Assembly (NCBI GenBank): GCA_903879705.1 | Contig: CAIRMO010000002.1 | Coordinates: 1-45,335, forward strand | DNA length: 45,335 nt | Direction: 5' to 3' | Origin: an uncultured Candidatus Competibacteraceae bacterium | GTDB lineage: Bacteria; Pseudomonadota; Gammaproteobacteria; Competibacterales; Competibacteraceae | Shown: piece after piece, positions 1 through 7,943 of the stretch | Numbering within the stretch: position 1 is the stretch's first letter | Layout: the number at the start of each line of letters is the position of its first letter | Position numbers and translations under genes: made by a program | The notes under the pieces: model-generated | Told to the model about the DNA's origin: nothing | The model's input: the letters and a program-made list of their open reading frames with translations, nothing else | Databases searched by the model: none

Positions 1-4
1 ATTA

Positions 5-112
5 ATGTTGCGGAGAATTTTTAAAGAACGCGCTAAAAAACTAGCCGAAAGTGCTAAGAAGTTAGCTGAAAGCATAGCATTATTACCAGCAACTGCTTCT
101 GTAGAAGCTTAG
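5..112 (+). CDS. Possible small or partial ORF, Lys/Ala-rich
   Basis: An open frame runs from the window edge through an ATG at 5 to a TAG at 110-112 (35 residues, beginning MLRRIFKERAKKLAES). The frame is open to the left, so it may be the C-terminus of a longer gene. The peptide would be an amphipathic Lys/Ala/Glu-rich helix. The DNA is more AT-rich than the hydrogenase-related genes next to it, and the ORF converges on hyfI. I recognise no family. It could be chance. Confidence 0.25.
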   Translation: MLRRIFKERAKKLAESAKKLAESIALLPATASVEA

Positions 113-147
113 GAGAAAAGAGTTTTTCGACAGTCTCTTAATCGTCG

Positions 148-666
148 CTATTCCTTCATCTGCAATAACGCCAGCAATCCTTGCAGCAATTGCATGGGTG
201 TGGGCGGACAGCCGGGAATATGCAAATCCACTGGAATCACGGCTGAAATACCGCCGATACAGGCATAACTGCCGGCAAAAACCCCGCCATCCCGCCCGCA
301 ATCGCCAACAGCCACCACCCATTTCGGATCCGGCGTAGCCGCATAAGTGCGCTCCAGCGCCTCTTTCATATTGGTCGTCACCGGACCCGTCACCAACAAC
401 ACATCGGCATGGCGCGGCGAAGCGACGATATGAAATCCGAACCGCTCAAGATCGTAAAAAGCGTTATTCAGCGCATGAATTTCCAGTTCGCAACCATTGC
501 AGGAACCCGCATCCACTTCACGAATAGACAGACTGCGCCCCAGTCGGCGCTGGGCAGTCTGATCAACCTTCGTCGCTAATTCAGCCAATGCGGCCTCAGA
601 CGGCGCTGGAGCCGGGATCGTCAGTGGCGACCGCAACAGATTTTGCAACAACAACTTGCTACGCAT
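148..666 (-). CDS. hyfI: Hydrogenase-4/complex I-like small [4Fe-4S] subunit (HyfI/NuoB family)
   Basis: This 172-residue protein matches the NuoB/HycG/HyfI family, the small subunit that holds the proximal [4Fe-4S] cluster next to the large-subunit active site. The four expected cysteines are present: C56 and C59 in SCNGCELE, C123 in GDCG and C153 in PGCPPTP. Length is normal for the family. It is the last gene of a minus-strand operon, and its ATG lies 11 bases after the hyfG stop. In complex I-like machines this subunit passes electrons between the Fe-S chain and the quinone- or NiFe-site cavity on the membrane side. Because the partner large subunit has no NiFe ligands, the electron acceptor here is unknown. 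The family call is secure; the reaction is not. Confidence 0.9.
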   Translation of the reverse strand: MRSKLLLQNLLRSPLTIPAPAPSEAALAELATKVDQTAQRRLGRSLSIREVDAGSCNGCELEIHALNNAFYDLERFGFHIVASPRHADVLLVTGPVTTNMKEALERTYAATPDPKWVVAVGDCGRDGGVFAGSYACIGGISAVIPVDLHIPGCPPTPMQLLQGLLALLQMKE

Positions 667-677
667 GGCGGGAGAGC

Positions 678-2240
678 CTACAGATCATGGCCCGAATAGG
701 AACCGTTGAATGATTTATTGCAGAGCGGGAAATCAGCAATGATATTGTTTTCAATCGCGGCCTCTAATAGCGGCCACTGAAACCAGGACGGATCGCGGGG
801 ATGACAACGCGCCACGGTGTTATCGGCATTCAGCCGCAACCAAACCAGAATATCGCCGCGAAAGCCTTCAGTCAGTGCCATGCCTTCAGTAATTTGACCA
901 GGGCAGTTTAATTCAACGCGCACTGGCCCGGTTGGCAATTGCTGCAAAATTTGATCAATGAGACTCAGGCTTTGTTCTACCTCGCGGATTCGTAGCCAGA
1001 CGCGAGCATTGACATCGCTGTCGGTCAATAGCGGCGTTTCTAATTGCAACTGGTCATAAGGCGGATAACCGGGCTGACGACGAGCGTCGAAGGCACGACC
1101 CCCAGCGCGACCAATTGGCCCACCGCAGCCAAATTGCTTAATCAATGCTGGACGGACAAAACCGGTATTAACCATACGATTCTGGAGTGAAGCCGTGTTG
1201 TCATACAAATCCACCAGCGGCGGAAAATCACGGCGAATTTGAGAAAGCAACGCCTGGATCGTTTTGATTCCATTCACCGGCAGATCAGCGACTACTCCGC
1301 CGGGAATCACACCATCCATTAACAAGCGATGCCCAAAACAGGCGGCGCTGGCGCGTAAAACCTGTTCGCGCAACACCGCGCAATGGGCCAGCATTAAAGC
1401 AAAAGCGGCGTCATTGCAAATCGCGCCAATATCGCCGCAATGATTGGCTAATCGTTCCAATTCAGCCATCAGCGCCCGCAACCAGTGAGCGCGATCCGGG
1501 ACAGCGGTTTCCGTCGCCGCTTCAACTGCATGCGCAAAAGCCAGCGCATAAGCCACGGTGCTATCGCCGGACACTCGCCCGACCAATCGCGCCGCCTTTT
1601 CAATAGCAGCGCCATTCAACAGGCTTTCAATGCCCTTGTGGACATAGCCGAGGCGTTGTTCGAGTCGCACTACCGTTTCGCCATTGGCAGTAAAACGGAA
1701 ATGACCGGGTTCAATAATCCCAGCATGGACGGGTCCCACTGGAATTTGATGCAGACTTTCGCCTTCCGCAGGTAAAAATCGATACGGCGGTAAAATCCCC
1801 ATTGGCGCAGTCGCTGCGCCCAGTGGATACCGCACCGGCCAACGACCGTGATCCAGCCACGGGCGATGATCGGGAGCGCCTATCGGCTGCAATCCCACCA
1901 GATCAGCCATTGCGCGTTCCAAGCGTTGCGCTGGCGGATGAAGTCGCCCAACCGATGGAAAACGGCTGTCGGGACACGGTAAACTGGCAACCACAAATCC
2001 CCCCGACGCTTCACATCTCCCCCCTTGATCAAAGGGGGTTTGAGGGGGATTTATTTCATGCAATGCCAGATGAGCCATTCCAGTCTCACCCCACAACCCT
2101 AACATGGTCCAAGCGCCACCGGACAAACCTTCAATCAAGCTATTCCAGGTTTCAACAGTCACCGCGACTCGCGACCACGGGCGATGTTCAAAAATCGGTT
2201 GACCGGTACCTAATGCCGCTTGTAAAACGCTAACGCTCAT
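678..2240 (-). CDS. hyfG: HyfG-like large subunit (NuoC-NuoD fusion) without NiFe-site cysteines
   Basis: A 520-residue protein with a short 30-kDa (NuoC-like) N-terminal part and a 49-kDa (NuoD/HycE-like) part from about residue 165 (conserved GPVHAGIIEPGHFRF at 169-183). In true group 4 [NiFe]-hydrogenases the L1 motif has two cysteines. Here the matching stretch is GRVSGDST (221-228), with none. The C-terminal CxxC is also missing: the protein ends DFPLCNKSFNGSYSGHDL. It is therefore probably a hydrogenase-related (Ehr-type) subunit. The ATG at 2240, 15 bases after the hyfF stop, is preferred over an upstream start that would run into hyfF. Residues about 62-78 (INPPQTPFDQGGR) come from a dispersed palindromic DNA element inserted in frame. 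Confidence 0.85.
   Translation of the reverse strand: MSVSVLQAALGTGQPIFEHRPWSRVAVTVETWNSLIEGLSGGAWTMLGLWGETGMAHLALHEINPPQTPFDQGGRCEASGGFVVASLPCPDSRFPSVGRLHPPAQRLERAMADLVGLQPIGAPDHRPWLDHGRWPVRYPLGAATAPMGILPPYRFLPAEGESLHQIPVGPVHAGIIEPGHFRFTANGETVVRLEQRLGYVHKGIESLLNGAAIEKAARLVGRVSGDSTVAYALAFAHAVEAATETAVPDRAHWLRALMAELERLANHCGDIGAICNDAAFALMLAHCAVLREQVLRASAACFGHRLLMDGVIPGGVVADLPVNGIKTIQALLSQIRRDFPPLVDLYDNTASLQNRMVNTGFVRPALIKQFGCGGPIGRAGGRAFDARRQPGYPPYDQLQLETPLLTDSDVNARVWLRIREVEQSLSLIDQILQQLPTGPVRVELNCPGQITEGMALTEGFRGDILVWLRLNADNTVARCHPRDPSWFQWPLLEAAIENNIIADFPLCNKSFNGSYSGHDL
2018..2052. repeat. G/C-run palindromic mini-element, in frame within hyfG
   Basis: A C-run, TTGATCAA and a G-run make a near-perfect palindrome, followed by a second G-run and GATTT. 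Read on the minus strand it begins AAATCCCCC and ends AAGGGGGGA. Related copies lie at 34549-34585 (inside cas3) and 36967-37004 (intergenic), with a weaker one near 28700. It adds about 12-17 residues to HyfG without breaking the frame. Confidence 0.75.
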
Positions 2241-2254
2241 GATTGATTTAACCT

Positions 2255-3703
2255 TTAACCCAACAACACCGCAACATGCTGAAACCACACGACCAACGGC
2301 CCCGGCAACCAGATACCGGCCATCAGCACCAATCCCAAATGAGTCAGCATCGGCAGCAGACTGCTGTGAACCGGGGTATTCGCACCACGCGATTCACCGA
2401 ACGCCATCCCGTGCAATCGCCAGAGCAAAGTGCCAAAGGCCAGCAGCAATCCCAGCACCAGCAGTAAAGCCAATAATGGCTGTCGGGCAAAGGTCGAGCT
2501 CACGATAAGAAACTCACTCATGAACACCCCAAATGGGGGCATTCCGGCAATCGCAACGACGCCCGCCACCAGTCCCCAACCCAGCGCCGGATGAGTCGTA
2601 GTCAAACCGCGAATCGTCGAAATTCGCTGGGTGCCTTTCGCTTGCGAGATATGGCCGACGGTGAAGAAAATTGCTGATTTTGTCAGACTGTGCATGGTCA
2701 TGTGCAGCAATCCGGCGAAATTGGCGAGCGGTCCGCCCATGCCAAAAGCAAAGGTCATAATTCCCATGTGTTCAATTGAGGAATAGGCGAACAGCCGCTT
2801 GATATCGCCACGCCGGTAAATCATCAAGGCCGCAAACAGCAATGACGCCAGTCCTACGCCAACCAGCAATGGCCCCGGCGTTAATGCGGCAGGATTGGCG
2901 CTCATGAGTATCTTGAACCGCAACACGGCGTAAAGTGCGACATTCAGCAATAAACCAGATAGCACCGCCGAAATCGGAGTAGGCCCTTCGGCATGAGCAT
3001 CAGGCAGCCAGGCATGAAGTGGCACCAGTCCGGCCTTGGTGCCGTAACCGAGCAGCAAAAAGATAAACGCCAGATTCAGCAAAGCCGGATCAAAGCGGGC
3101 GGCGTTTTCCAGCAATTGATCCCAAGCCATAGCCGGCAATCCTTCCCCCATCACCGGCTGTGCGGCCAAATACACCAGAATCGTCCCAAAGAGCGCCAGT
3201 GCAATACCCAGACTGCCGAGAATGAAATACTTCCAGGCCGCTTCCAGTGCCGCCTGAGTCCGGTAAATACCGACCATCAGCACTGTAACCAGGGTCGCTA
3301 GTTCAATCGCTACCCACATCAGCCCGATATTATTGGCAAGAAAGGCAAGATTCATAGCGAACAATAACGCTTGATACATAGCGTGATAAAAGCGCAGATA
3401 ATTCGGGGTCAACCGCCCCGTCTCCAATTCATGAGCGATATAACCGGCGCTGAAAACACTGGTAGTAAAACTAACCAGATTGTTCAGCGCAATCAGGTAA
3501 ATGTTGAAATCATCCACCCGCAGATACAAATTAGCCTCCGGCCGCACCCCAAACAGGGTCACCGCAGCCAGCAACGTGATTAACGCCGCACCGACATTCA
3601 AGCGAGCGCCGAGTCGATAGCTGGACAACCCGATCAGCACTAACGCCGCACTGGCCGGAACGACCAGCAGCGCCACTACGGCCACAGAACCGAGAGTGCT
3701 CAT
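2255..3703 (-). CDS. hyfF: Hydrogenase-4 membrane subunit HyfF (antiporter-like, NuoN/M family)
   Basis: This 482-residue polytopic membrane protein belongs to the proton_antipo_M family, the proton-pumping antiporter-like subunits of complex I and hydrogenase-4. Visible family signatures are GYGTKAGLVPLHAWLPDAH with the following GPTPISAVLSG loop, and the later RRGDIKRLFAYSSIEHMG. The lysine in GTKAG and the conserved histidines of the LHAWLPDAHAE loop are typical of the proton channel. Its start overlaps the hyfE stop in an ATGA arrangement, showing translational coupling. It probably forms part of the membrane arm that couples electron transfer to ion movement. Family certain; the transported ion is inferred. 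Confidence 0.9.
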   Translation of the reverse strand: MSTLGSVAVVALLVVPASAALVLIGLSSYRLGARLNVGAALITLLAAVTLFGVRPEANLYLRVDDFNIYLIALNNLVSFTTSVFSAGYIAHELETGRLTPNYLRFYHAMYQALLFAMNLAFLANNIGLMWVAIELATLVTVLMVGIYRTQAALEAAWKYFILGSLGIALALFGTILVYLAAQPVMGEGLPAMAWDQLLENAARFDPALLNLAFIFLLLGYGTKAGLVPLHAWLPDAHAEGPTPISAVLSGLLLNVALYAVLRFKILMSANPAALTPGPLLVGVGLASLLFAALMIYRRGDIKRLFAYSSIEHMGIMTFAFGMGGPLANFAGLLHMTMHSLTKSAIFFTVGHISQAKGTQRISTIRGLTTTHPALGWGLVAGVVAIAGMPPFGVFMSEFLIVSSTFARQPLLALLLVLGLLLAFGTLLWRLHGMAFGESRGANTPVHSSLLPMLTHLGLVLMAGIWLPGPLVVWFQHVAVLLG

Positions 3704-4368
3704 CGCCGTCGCTCCTCCCGAAACGCATCCATCGCCTGCATATCCACGCTATCAAAGCGTTCCCGAATGCGGAACAGGAAGACGCCAATCACGATCAACG
3801 CAATCAGTACCGAGAATGCGATGCTGATTTCTACCGCCAGCGGCATTCCCCGCGCTCCCGCCGCCGCTAACACCAGCCCGTTTTCCAGCGACATAAAGCC
3901 AATCACCAGACTGATCGCGTTATGCCGCACCACCATCAGCAATAAACCTAATAACACCACGGCCAGGGCAAAGGCTAAATCTTCCCGCGCCAAGGGATCG
4001 GCAGTCGCGGTCACGGGCAGCATCACCAGAATCGCCAACGCCACTAATCCAGTGCCGGCCAGCATATCCCGGCCTACTCCACCCACGACTTCCAGAGTGC
4101 GATGAATACCCAAACGCCGGACAATCCGATATAAGGCCGTGGGAATAATGATCGCCTTGAAAACCAGCGCAATGACTGCCGTGACATACAAATGCGGCGC
4201 ATCCTGAATATGGGCCTGCCAACCAACCGCCAGCGCCAGCACCAGTGAATGCAGGGCGAAGATATTCAGCAGCGCCGACACTCGATCCTGATACAGCAGC
4301 AGAAAACTCACGATGACCATGCCGCCAGCCAGCAAGTGAGCAATATCAAAGGCCAAACCGTGCATCAC
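3700..4368 (-). CDS. hyfE: Hydrogenase-4 membrane subunit HyfE (NuoK-like)
   Basis: A 222-residue membrane protein with about six or seven hydrophobic segments. The C-terminal half resembles NuoK, including the stretch NAISLVIGFMSLENGLVLAA with a membrane glutamate that in NuoK takes part in proton transfer. The length matches HyfE, which is longer than NuoK because of extra N-terminal helices. It overlaps both neighbours by 4 bases (hyfC upstream, hyfF downstream), so it is co-translated in the operon. The C-terminus is charged (FREERRR) and probably cytoplasmic. Confidence 0.88.
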   Translation of the reverse strand: MMHGLAFDIAHLLAGGMVIVSFLLLYQDRVSALLNIFALHSLVLALAVGWQAHIQDAPHLYVTAVIALVFKAIIIPTALYRIVRRLGIHRTLEVVGGVGRDMLAGTGLVALAILVMLPVTATADPLAREDLAFALAVVLLGLLLMVVRHNAISLVIGFMSLENGLVLAAAGARGMPLAVEISIAFSVLIALIVIGVFLFRIRERFDSVDMQAMDAFREERRR

Positions 4369-5321
4369 AACCCCCGCGACACGAACAGCAGCAATGCACC
4401 GAGCAATCCCAGCATCAGCGCCGCGCCTAAAAATTCATCGACCCGGAAGACCCGCATTTTGGCGATGCTGGTTTCAAACAGCGCCAACAGGAATCCGCCA
4501 AATGCCAGTTTAGCCAGATACACCGCAACGCCGAACAGATAAGCTACCAGTCCGGCACCAGCAGTCGCCATTCCCCACGGCGCAAAAATACAGATCAACA
4601 GTGACAGATACAGCAGCAATTTAAGCGAGGCCGCCAGTTCAATCAGCGCCAGATGCCGCCCGGAATACTCCAGCACCATCGCTTCATGGACCATCGTCAA
4701 TTCCAGATGAGTGGCCGGATTGTCGACTGGGACGCGGGCATTTTCGGCAATCGCCACCATCATCAACGCCAGTAGCGCCAAGCCCAGCGACACCCGCAAT
4801 CCGACCTCAGCAGTCAGCATGAACCGGGCGACCGCGGATAATTCCGTAGTGCCGGCCAGCAGCGACAGGGTGAACACCATCATCAGTATCGCCGGTTCGG
4901 CCAGCGAGGCGATCATCATCTCGCGGCTGGAGCCGATCCCGCCAAAACTGGTGCCCACATCCAGCCCGGCCAAGGCCAGAAAAAAGCGGGCGCTACCGAG
5001 CAGGGCAACAATCGCGATCAAATCTGCGGTCCAGTTGAACGCCAAGCCGGTGGCGAAGGTAGGTACCAGCGAGGTCGCCACCCAGATCGCGGCGAAAATC
5101 AGATAAGGCGCGACCCGGAACAGCCACGAGGCGGATTCAGCCAGCACCACCTCCTTGCCCAACAGTTTGTACAGGTCACGGTAAGGTTGCAGCAGAGGCG
5201 GGCCACGTCGCCGCAACAGCCGGGCCTTGATCACCCGCACCCAACCGGTCAACAGCGGGGCCAACAGCAGGATCAGCAGCATTTGGCAGCCCTGCACCAG
5301 ATAATCAGTGATCAACGCCAT
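4365..5321 (-). CDS. hyfC: Hydrogenase-4 membrane subunit HyfC (NuoH-like)
   Basis: A 318-residue membrane protein of the NuoH/HycD/HyfC family, the subunit that links the soluble Fe-S arm to the antiporter-like arm. Family marks include the cytoplasmic N-terminal loop RRRGPPLLQPYRDLYKLLGK, the middle ENARVPVDNPATHLELTMVH with its conserved acidic residues, and EYSGRHLALIELAASLK. Length is normal. The start overlaps hyfB by 10 bases, and the 3' end overlaps hyfE. In the related complexes this subunit forms the quinone-site or E-channel region; which electron partner it serves here is not clear. Confidence 0.9.
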   Translation of the reverse strand: MALITDYLVQGCQMLLILLLAPLLTGWVRVIKARLLRRRGPPLLQPYRDLYKLLGKEVVLAESASWLFRVAPYLIFAAIWVATSLVPTFATGLAFNWTADLIAIVALLGSARFFLALAGLDVGTSFGGIGSSREMMIASLAEPAILMMVFTLSLLAGTTELSAVARFMLTAEVGLRVSLGLALLALMMVAIAENARVPVDNPATHLELTMVHEAMVLEYSGRHLALIELAASLKLLLYLSLLICIFAPWGMATAGAGLVAYLFGVAVYLAKLAFGGFLLALFETSIAKMRVFRVDEFLGAALMLGLLGALLLFVSRGL

Positions 5322-7327
5322 AGCGCCATCCCCAGCAACAGCAGCACCAGCGCGCCGAACACCAGACTCAGGTAGCGGCGGATGGTCAGGTATTGCAGAT
5401 AGTTAAAGCGGGTTGAAATCGCCACGACGGCAGCGGCGATAGGGGCGTAGCCCAACTCCCAGATCGGATCGCGCATCCTGACCTCCAGTTTGGCCGGGCG
5501 CAGATCGCCGGGCGGTGGCATCGTGACCCGTTCGCGGGCCTGAAACACCACGCTGCCGAACACCCGCCGAATCGGTTGGGCAAAACTGCCGGCGGTGTAC
5601 TGGGTCGCCGGACTGGCATCGGGGAAACCGCAATCCCAAGCCGGGCCGCGCCGCACCCGGTTGGATGCCAGCCGGTGAATCAGCAGCGCGGCGATGCTTC
5701 CCGAAATCGCCATGAACAGCAGCACTAACAAGCCGTTATAGGTACTTTTTACATCGACAATCGGCACCAGCGTCAACCACGGCTGACTGTGCTGCGCGGT
5801 CAACTGGGCACCGCCGTTAATCTGGCCCACCACCGGCCCCAGTCCATCGACCACCAATCCCGGCAGAATGCCGGCCAGCAGGCACAGCCCAGCCAGAATG
5901 AACATCGCGGTCAACGAATAGCGGTCGGTTTCCCGTGCCTGGGCAGCCACCGGCGAGCGGGGCCGGCCCAGGAAGGTGATGCCGAAGGCTTTAACGAAGC
6001 AGGCGGCGGCCAGTGCGGCGGATAAAGCCAGCAAGGCACCGACTGCCGGGGCCAGGAATTTAAGCAGCCATTGCGGCAATTCCGGGCTGATCAGGATCGC
6101 TTGAAAAGTCAGCCATTCCGAGACAAAACCATTCAGCGGCGGCAGGGCCGAAATCGCCGCCGCGCCCATCAGAAAGGCCAGCGCCGTGTACGGCATGGGG
6201 TGAATCAAGCCGCCGAGCTGTTCCATATCGCGCTCGCCGGTGGCGGTAAGCACCGCGCCGGTCCCCAGAAACAGCAAGCTCTTGAACAATGAATGATTGA
6301 GGACGTGAAACAGCGCGGCGGTCAGCGCCAGGGCCGCGCTGGCGTACATCTGATTGCCCTGAAAGGCCAGCGCCAGTCCCAGACCGATAAAGATGATCCC
6401 GATATTCTCGACGGTGTGATAGGCCAGCAACCGCTTCAAATCATGTTGCATCAGCGCATACAGCACACCCAGAACCGCCGTAATTCCGCCCAGCGCCAGC
6501 ACGATCCCGCCCCACCACCACGCCACCGGTTCACCCAGCAAATCGAAGATAATGCGGATAAAGCCGTACACCGCCACCTTGGTCATCACCCCGCTCATCA
6601 GCGCAGAAACGTGGCTGGGGGCAGCCGGATGAGCCAGCGGCAACCAGACATGCAGCGGCACCAGCCCGGCTTTGGAACCCGCGCCGATCAAGGCCAGGAT
6701 CAACACCAGTGCCGCCAGTTCCGGCGTGATCCGGCCGGTGCGGATGGCATCGAAGTTGTAGCCACCATCGGGGCCGGCCAGCAGGCCAAACGCCAACAGC
6801 AACGCCAAAGTGCCGAAGCAGGCCATGACCAGATAGAGATAGCCGGCGCGGACATTGGCCGGGTCCTGATGATGAGCCATGACCAGCGCCCACGAACTCA
6901 GCGACATGAACTCCCACGCGAACAGGAAGGAAAAAGCGTCATCGGCGAGCAGTACCAGATTCATTCCGGCCAGAAACGCCGGGTAGAACGGCAACACCCG
7001 CTCCGGGGCTTTTTCGTGCTGGCCATAGCCAAGGGCGAACAGGCTGGCGACCGCGCTGCCAAGATTGACCACGATCAGGAAAAACGCGGCCAGCGGGTCT
7101 AGCCGGAAATGAGCGCCGAGCCACGGTAGCCCAATCGGCAGTCGCAAGGTTTCCGGCGCTTGTCCACTGAATAGATAGGCGAGCGCGGCCATCAAGGCGA
7201 CCGTGCTGACCGCCAGCGCGACACCGTACATCTGCCGGCTGCAAGCGGGTGAGCGCGCAATGATGACCGCATAAACGCCGGCGGCCAGCAGGAGCATGGG
7301 CAAAATTAAGAGCAAGGGTAAGGTCAT
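5312..7327 (-). CDS. hyfB: Hydrogenase-4 membrane subunit HyfB (antiporter-like, NuoL/M family)
   Basis: A 671-residue polytopic membrane protein of the HyfB/HycC family. Signatures are GAGSKAGLVPLHVWLPLAHPAAPS, the preceding FLFAWEFMSLSSWALVMAHH, and QHDLKRLLAYHTVENIGII. After the 14-helix antiporter core there is a C-terminal extension ending in another hydrophobic helix, as in HyfB. It is the first gene of the hyfBCEFGI cluster. An AAGGA lies about 12 bases upstream of the ATG and overlaps the stop of the preceding XRE-like gene, so both may share a transcript. No hyfA, hyfD or hyfH (ferredoxin-like) homologue is present, so the cluster is a reduced version. Confidence 0.9.
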   Translation of the reverse strand: MTLPLLLILPMLLLAAGVYAVIIARSPACSRQMYGVALAVSTVALMAALAYLFSGQAPETLRLPIGLPWLGAHFRLDPLAAFFLIVVNLGSAVASLFALGYGQHEKAPERVLPFYPAFLAGMNLVLLADDAFSFLFAWEFMSLSSWALVMAHHQDPANVRAGYLYLVMACFGTLALLLAFGLLAGPDGGYNFDAIRTGRITPELAALVLILALIGAGSKAGLVPLHVWLPLAHPAAPSHVSALMSGVMTKVAVYGFIRIIFDLLGEPVAWWWGGIVLALGGITAVLGVLYALMQHDLKRLLAYHTVENIGIIFIGLGLALAFQGNQMYASAALALTAALFHVLNHSLFKSLLFLGTGAVLTATGERDMEQLGGLIHPMPYTALAFLMGAAAISALPPLNGFVSEWLTFQAILISPELPQWLLKFLAPAVGALLALSAALAAACFVKAFGITFLGRPRSPVAAQARETDRYSLTAMFILAGLCLLAGILPGLVVDGLGPVVGQINGGAQLTAQHSQPWLTLVPIVDVKSTYNGLLVLLFMAISGSIAALLIHRLASNRVRRGPAWDCGFPDASPATQYTAGSFAQPIRRVFGSVVFQARERVTMPPPGDLRPAKLEVRMRDPIWELGYAPIAAAVVAISTRFNYLQYLTIRRYLSLVFGALVLLLLGMALWR

Positions 7328-7344
7328 GTGGCGAAACTCGTTCC

Positions 7345-7590
7345 TTAGCGCCGCAGACGAACGCCGCGGCCACCGCTGCCGCTGGTGGCCCCTTCATTAA
7401 TGATGGCCACTCCGGCGGTTTCCAGGGCAGCGATGCGCTTGACCAGGGAATCGATATTGCCGCGAATGGTGCCGTCGCTGCCCTCCATGCACTGAATAGT
7501 TGGCAGGGACAGGCCGGAGGCCTCAGCCAGCATCCGCTGGTCCATGCCGGACAAGGCGCGTGCTGCTTTGGGTGGGGCTGCTGTGATCAT
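7345..7590 (-). CDS. Small XRE-type helix-turn-helix protein
   Basis: An 81-residue protein with one predicted helix-turn-helix (MDQRMLAEASGLSLPTIQ, residues about 16-33). The C-terminal half ends in GGRGVRLRR, an ending I know from short XRE-type regulators that consist only of the DNA-binding domain plus a short tail. It lies 17 bases upstream of hyfB on the same strand, so it may regulate or be co-transcribed with the complex. Its role at this locus is inferred from position only. No strong ribosome binding site is visible before the ATG. Confidence 0.65.
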   Translation of the reverse strand: MITAAPPKAARALSGMDQRMLAEASGLSLPTIQCMEGSDGTIRGNIDSLVKRIAALETAGVAIINEGATSGSGGRGVRLRR

Positions 7591-7794
7591 CGGGAAACTC
7601 AGGGTTCATAATTTTAAGCCTCGAGTTAAGGCCATTTGCGCTAAGAATACAAGGCAGAGTCCCCAATATTGATTTTTTACCGATCAAAAGTGGGGTTTTA
7701 TCGTGCGGATAGGGCCACGGAAATTGCCCGGACCAGGCAGGGCACTGCCATTAAGTTAAGGGAGCGATGCTTGATCCATAACGCCCAAACTTTG

Positions 7795-7876
7795 TTTTCC
7801 GTCATTCCCGCGGATGCGGGAATCCAGTCACTCGCTGAAAAAACGGGATACCCGCTTTCGCGAGTGTGACGGAAAA
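7795..7876. repeat. 82-bp MITE/REP-like inverted-repeat element
   Basis: The element has perfect 10-bp terminal inverted repeats (TTTTCCGTCA at 7795-7804, TGACGGAAAA at 7867-7876). Inside are a second inverted pair (CACTCG/CGAGTG) and two small hairpins (TTCCCGC..GCGGGAA and CGGGATACCCG). The left end resembles the GTCATTCCCGCG...GGGAATCCAG sequence repeated in many proteobacterial genomes. It lies in the 353-base gap between yoaA and the XRE-like gene; no gene is seen in the rest of that gap. It could also act as a terminator for yoaA. Confidence 0.7.
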
Positions 7877-7943
7877 AATAGACAACCCAACGTCCTGAAT
7901 CTTTAACTTGATGGCCGTGACCAGGCAGGGTGCGCCATGATCA

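Noticed and set aside
6293..7102. Long plus-strand ORF of 269 residues opposite hyfB
   Set aside because: Gln/Arg/His-rich antisense translation of a conserved membrane gene; typical GC-rich shadow frame.
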